Under the pieces are notes generated by a model. It saw only the letters and a program-made list of their open reading frames with translations. It ran no database searches and was not told where the DNA came from. From an uncultured Phycisphaerales bacterium (GTDB lineage: Bacteria > Planctomycetota > Phycisphaerae > Phycisphaerales > UBA1924): a stretch of 18,257 nt of DNA. The stretch spans positions 1-18,257 of the forward strand of contig CALFMQ010000385.1 in the NCBI GenBank assembly GCA_937879825.1, written 5' to 3'. The translations under genes were made by a program, and so were the position numbers. This document shows positions 14,999 to 18,257 of this stretch, piece after piece (the stretch's first letter is position 1; every line of letters starts with the position of its first letter).

Positions 14999-17853
14999 GA
15001 TGCACCTACGCAGAAGAAGTTCGCCCAGAAAGCGGGATGGGGCCACCTGTTAAGGATTGAACGCTGGGCCCACGAGAGGCAAGCCGCAGCCGAGAAGTTT
15101 CCGGATTTCGTCCGTGTATCCATCGCCTTCGCGTAGAACTCGTCAAACAGAGCCAATGTCGCCTCGTCGTGGGCCATCCACTGGCCCGCGACAATGGACC
15201 GGGCGCCGGCGGCCAGAAACGCGCGCGCGAGCCCGAGAACCTCTCCTCCGGACCCGACCGCACCCCGACCACCCTCGCAGCAACTCAGCACAACCGCGGA
15301 TCCGCTCAGGCGCAGCGCGTACGCGTCCCGCGCGCTGAACCACCCATCCGCCAGACGAATCCGCGCCTGCATCGGCTGGCCGGGCGGGAACACGCCGTGG
15401 CAACACAGGTGAATGATCCCGCTCCGCAACGCGCGCGAGGTCAGCAGCTCGCTGGTCGCCCCGTCGTCCACAGCGACCGTCGCGCCATCGATCACCGAAC
15501 CGACCCGCGCCGCTTCCTCCGCGATGCGCGGCGCAATCTCATCGCTTACACCCAGCACCAATGCCTCTCGCGAGGTCGCCGAAGTCCCGTCGGAGACGAT
15601 CGCCTCGTACAGACTCGCGCTCGGGCTGACCGAAATGTCATACGACTCGACGAGATACCCAGACGCGCGGCGCAATGCCGCGAATGGCATGCCCTGCATC
15701 GAGTCCGAAGCCACGAATACCAGGCGCTTGTGATCGAGCAGCTCGTTCATGAGCGGCTCAACGAACATCCCAGCAAGCGCGGACAGCTCGCGGTCCGTGT
15801 GTCCGACATGGCGAGGATCGCACGCGTCTTTGCCCGCGGCTGCCAGCGAGATCGCCCGGTCGATCTGAAAGCCAAGTCGTAGCAGCGCTTGCACTACGCG
15901 CGCCGACTCACACAGCCGACGATGCACAACGGTGCGCTCCGATGTCGTAACGAACGCGCTGATCCATCCGTCGAGTTCGAAGTAAGCGATCAGCGCCGTG
16001 CCGGGCGCCAGTCGGTTCCGGAGCCGGTCCGCCGTGACAGGATCACCAAACACCTCTGTGAATCGGCGCGTCGCCGCGAGCCGCCCCTCGAGCGACGCGA
16101 TCTCGCGCTCGAGCGTCGCGAGACGGTCACCCGCCGCCTCGCGCGCGTGGCGCCCGCGCGCCGAGTCCGACTCGATCCACGAGAAGAATGCGTTCAGTTC
16201 CGAACGTTTGCCGGCAAGACGCTTCAGGTAATCCGACTCCTGATCGCTTTCGGCGGCGTGCGCGATGTGCTCGGTCAGTTCGACGCCGCCGTGCACCATA
16301 TCGAGCAGCGCCCGCGCTCGTGATCGCTCGATCGTATTGAACGCGCGGTCCGTGGCGTCCGCCGAGTCTCGATCCAGTTCGAGCCGCGCCAGATCCAGGT
16401 AGACCCCCGCATGATCCCCGAGCCAGGCCGCCCGCGAGTGCTCGCCCGTGAATACGCCACGCATCCGCTCAATCTGGTCGATCGCTCGCCCGTACGCCCG
16501 TCGGGCCTCGTCCCGGTTTCCAGATCTGTCGTGCAATCGCCCGCGCAGATGCAGGAAGGTCGCCCGCAGGACCGGCAGCCCGAGGCGGTCCGCGACTCCG
16601 GACCCGCGCTCGATCAGTTCGTGACACGCGCGGAGCTCGCCCGACTCCAGCGCCAGAGCCGCTGCGTCGGCGATTGTTGCCGCTTGCTCCGCGGGCGCAT
16701 CACCCAGCGCCTCGATCGCGTCCCGCAGCATGCTCCGGGCGTCCTCGATGCGTCCCTTGCGTGTCGCGACGCCCGCGAGCACGCGGTTCGCCCGCGCCAG
16801 GATCCGTTCCGCTCCGACGGTGGTGCATTGTTCTGCGCCGCGACGCGCCACCGACTCGGCCTCATCGAGGCGATCGTCTCGCAACAATCGCGACGCCAAC
16901 CCGATTCGAGCACGGGCTGCTTCGCGCACCAGACCAGCACGCTCCAGCGCCGGGAGCACCTCACGCCACGCATCTCGCGCGTCCGATGACAGCCCGATCG
17001 TCGCGAGAACTTCCGCCCGTTCGGCCTCGAGGCGCGCCGCGTCGCCCGGCGCGCCGCTGCCCTCGAATCGTCCGCGCGCGTGCTCGAAGTGGCGCAGGGC
17101 TGCATCGAGCCGCCCCTGACGGCCGAGTAGATCCGCCAGGTTTCCTTCCACAACCGCCGCCGCGTGGAGCGCGCCCGCGTCGTGGAAGGCCGACATCGCG
17201 CGCGTGAACGACTCCTCAGCCCGGGCGAACTCGGCGATATCGAGCAGCGCCTCGGCCCGGTTGCTCTCGAGTTGCGCCGCGATCCCCGCCATCCCGGCCA
17301 TCGCGGGAATCGCCCGATCGAAGTGGTGCAATGCGCGCCGCGGATCGTCGCGCATCCGGTGAATCACCGCCAGATTCGAGTGTGCCTTTGCTGTCGATAG
17401 CACATCTCCCGCCCGTTCAAACCCCGCGACCGCCCGCTCCGCCCGCTCGATCGCCTCGGACAGCCGCCCCAATCGCGCGAGCGGCTGCACCGCGTTGTGG
17501 TCTACGTGCGCCCGGGCGTGCGCGTCATCGTGCGCCTCAGCAATCTCCATAGCCTGATCGAGCAGACTCAGTGCGTTGTCGAATCGGTTGGCCATCGCCA
17601 GCGCGTGCGAGCGTGCGCACCGCGCCGCGACGCGGGAAGCGGGGGGGGCCGCGCGATCGGCGACTTCTACCAGCATTTCCGATCGCTCCAGAGCGTTGTT
17701 GATGTCCTTGAGTGTTAACTCGTGCAGCTGCGCCACCCAGACCCGAAGAGTCGATGCCGCATCGTCCGACTCGCGCAGCAACTTCACGAACTCGGGCAGG
17801 CGATCCCAGTCCAGATCAAGCAGACTCGCGTGTGGTTCGGTCCCCGTGCTCAT
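14995..17853 (-). CDS. TPR-CHAT caspase-like protease
   Basis: The start is taken at the ATG at 17853, which overlaps the previous stop as TAATG. The longer frame to 17961 only shadows the upstream gene. The product has 952 residues and no signal peptide, so it should be cytoplasmic. Residues about 60-465 are helical TPR-type repeats. Residues about 500-600 hold the R-A-R-A-L-L-D-M helix and a coiled coil. The CHAT domain spans about 620-950: D-S-M-Q-G-M-P-F-A-A-L, catalytic H819 in H-L-C-C-H-G, C859 in L-S-C-C-E-G-G-R-G, and the late W-M-A-H-D-E-A-T and H-P-A-F-W-A-N-F motifs. Both catalytic residues are present, so activity is expected. CHAT proteases in other systems are switched on by partners sensed through helical repeats. 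The target here is unknown. Confidence 0.95.
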   Translation of the reverse strand: MSTGTEPHASLLDLDWDRLPEFVKLLRESDDAASTLRVWVAQLHELTLKDINNALERSEMLVEVADRAAPPASRVAARCARSHALAMANRFDNALSLLDQAMEIAEAHDDAHARAHVDHNAVQPLARLGRLSEAIERAERAVAGFERAGDVLSTAKAHSNLAVIHRMRDDPRRALHHFDRAIPAMAGMAGIAAQLESNRAEALLDIAEFARAEESFTRAMSAFHDAGALHAAAVVEGNLADLLGRQGRLDAALRHFEHARGRFEGSGAPGDAARLEAERAEVLATIGLSSDARDAWREVLPALERAGLVREAARARIGLASRLLRDDRLDEAESVARRGAEQCTTVGAERILARANRVLAGVATRKGRIEDARSMLRDAIEALGDAPAEQAATIADAAALALESGELRACHELIERGSGVADRLGLPVLRATFLHLRGRLHDRSGNRDEARRAYGRAIDQIERMRGVFTGEHSRAAWLGDHAGVYLDLARLELDRDSADATDRAFNTIERSRARALLDMVHGGVELTEHIAHAAESDQESDYLKRLAGKRSELNAFFSWIESDSARGRHAREAAGDRLATLEREIASLEGRLAATRRFTEVFGDPVTADRLRNRLAPGTALIAYFELDGWISAFVTTSERTVVHRRLCESARVVQALLRLGFQIDRAISLAAAGKDACDPRHVGHTDRELSALAGMFVEPLMNELLDHKRLVFVASDSMQGMPFAALRRASGYLVESYDISVSPSASLYEAIVSDGTSATSREALVLGVSDEIAPRIAEEAARVGSVIDGATVAVDDGATSELLTSRALRSGIIHLCCHGVFPPGQPMQARIRLADGWFSARDAYALRLSGSAVVLSCCEGGRGAVGSGGEVLGLARAFLAAGARSIVAGQWMAHDEATLALFDEFYAKAMDTRTKSGNFSAAACLSWAQRSILNRWPHPAFWANFFCVGAS
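17641..17648. repeat. G8 homopolymer within the CHAT gene
   Basis: Eight consecutive G on the + strand read as C8 in the coding strand across codons A69-P70-P71, close to the 5' end of the CHAT gene. It is the longest mononucleotide run I noticed in the window. Slippage by one base would truncate the protein before most TPRs and the protease domain. Confidence 0.6.
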
Positions 17854-18257
17854 TACCCCATCTCGACAGCCCTGATGATGATCCGCCGCGCGCCTGCCAC
17901 GATCGCCAGGTCGTATGTCCCCACACCGATCTGGAGGGTGAAGTAGCCGTGCTCGTCGCACGCGCCACCGGCGACCACATCGCCGCCGACCATCGACAGC
18001 ACCTCGACGCGCTCAGCGCCATCGCCCTCGATCTGCCCCATGACCGTTACGACGGAGTCATCACCGGCGTCGGGCATGATCTGCAGGTGCACTTCGACGC
18101 CGTCGGCGTCGAAGGTCAACTGATACGAAGTTGCGACGCCGCGGAACCCTGCAAGCGCCTCGCGCTCACGGGAGTCTTCAACGAGCGTCGCGACGATCAG
18201 ATCCCAGTCCGTATCGACGGAAGTGGGCACCAGCAGCGTCGCGTCGTAGATCTGCTT
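17853..18257 (-). CDS. C-terminal part of a beta-sandwich-like protein upstream of the CHAT gene (partial)
   Basis: The frame is open to the window edge. The visible 134 residues begin K-Q-I-Y-D-A-T-L-L-V-P and end E-M-G. A GTG at 18228-18230 could start translation, but the preceding nine codons continue in frame and read like protein. I therefore treat the gene as truncated by the window. Residues about 10-35 are amphipathic and charged (T-L-V-E-D-S-R-E-R-E). The rest alternates strands and turns, ending D-E-H-G-Y-F-T-L-Q-I-G and G-T-Y-D-L-A-I. This resembles carboxypeptidase-regulatory or Ig-like beta-sandwich segments. The stop overlaps the CHAT start as TAATG. Proteins of this kind often sit between an ECF sigma factor and a CHAT-TPR gene. 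That recollection is unverified and no sigma factor is visible here. Confidence 0.8.
   Translation of the reverse strand, partial: KQIYDATLLVPTSVDTDWDLIVATLVEDSREREALAGFRGVATSYQLTFDADGVEVHLQIMPDAGDDSVVTVMGQIEGDGAERVEVLSMVGGDVVAGGACDEHGYFTLQIGVGTYDLAIVAGARRIIIRAVEMG

Noticed and set aside
17854..17961. N-terminal extension of the CHAT protein to 17961
   Set aside because: It overlaps the upstream coding frame and is Arg-rich shadow sequence; the ATG at 17853 in a TAATG overlap is a better start.

Overview
The window looks like a planctomycete, most likely of the class Phycisphaerae. The evidence is high-GC DNA, several secreted proteins ending in a compact dockerin-like double EF-hand tail with repeated V-D-V-D-D-L-N motifs, a CHAT-TPR protein, and FG-GAP and beta-helix secreted proteins. 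This is inference from protein style; no rRNA or other phylogenetic marker is present.

Layout. Bases 1-5213 (+ strand) are a heavy-metal efflux operon: the last 25 codons of an upstream gene (ATGA overlap), a CusB/CzcB-like periplasmic adaptor lipoprotein, a CusA/CzcA-like RND pump and a small His/Asp-rich lipoprotein. Junctions are 4 bp overlap, 15 bp gap and 36 bp gap. The pump has the usual proton-relay acidic pair but lacks the CusA methionine triad, so a Cu(I)/Ag(I) substrate is not supported.

Everything from 5243 to 18257 lies on the minus strand. Read in transcription order (right to left), it starts with a three-gene coupled operon: the C-terminal part of a beta-sandwich-like protein cut by the window edge, a 952-residue cytoplasmic TPR-CHAT caspase-like protease with intact His/Cys dyad, and a secreted subtilisin-like protease with a dockerin tail. 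The junctions are TAATG and ATGA. Five separately terminated genes for exported proteins follow: a protein with four copies of an unnamed beta-rich module, a 14-repeat FG-GAP/VCBS protein with dockerin, a parallel beta-helix protein with dockerin, a single-module relative of the four-copy protein, and another dockerin-tailed protein.

How they may fit together. The efflux operon is self-contained. The minus-strand block is dominated by the cell envelope: four of its proteins share the dockerin-like tail and two share the other module. The most interesting unit is the CHAT/subtilase/beta-sandwich operon, which pairs an intracellular caspase-like protease with an exported serine protease under coupled translation. 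No cohesin, RNA gene, CRISPR array or insertion sequence was recognised. No gene-free stretch exceeds 300 bases; the longest (13342-13600, 8629-8874, 11500-11715, 6618-6816) hold terminators, leader sequence and one good promoter candidate.
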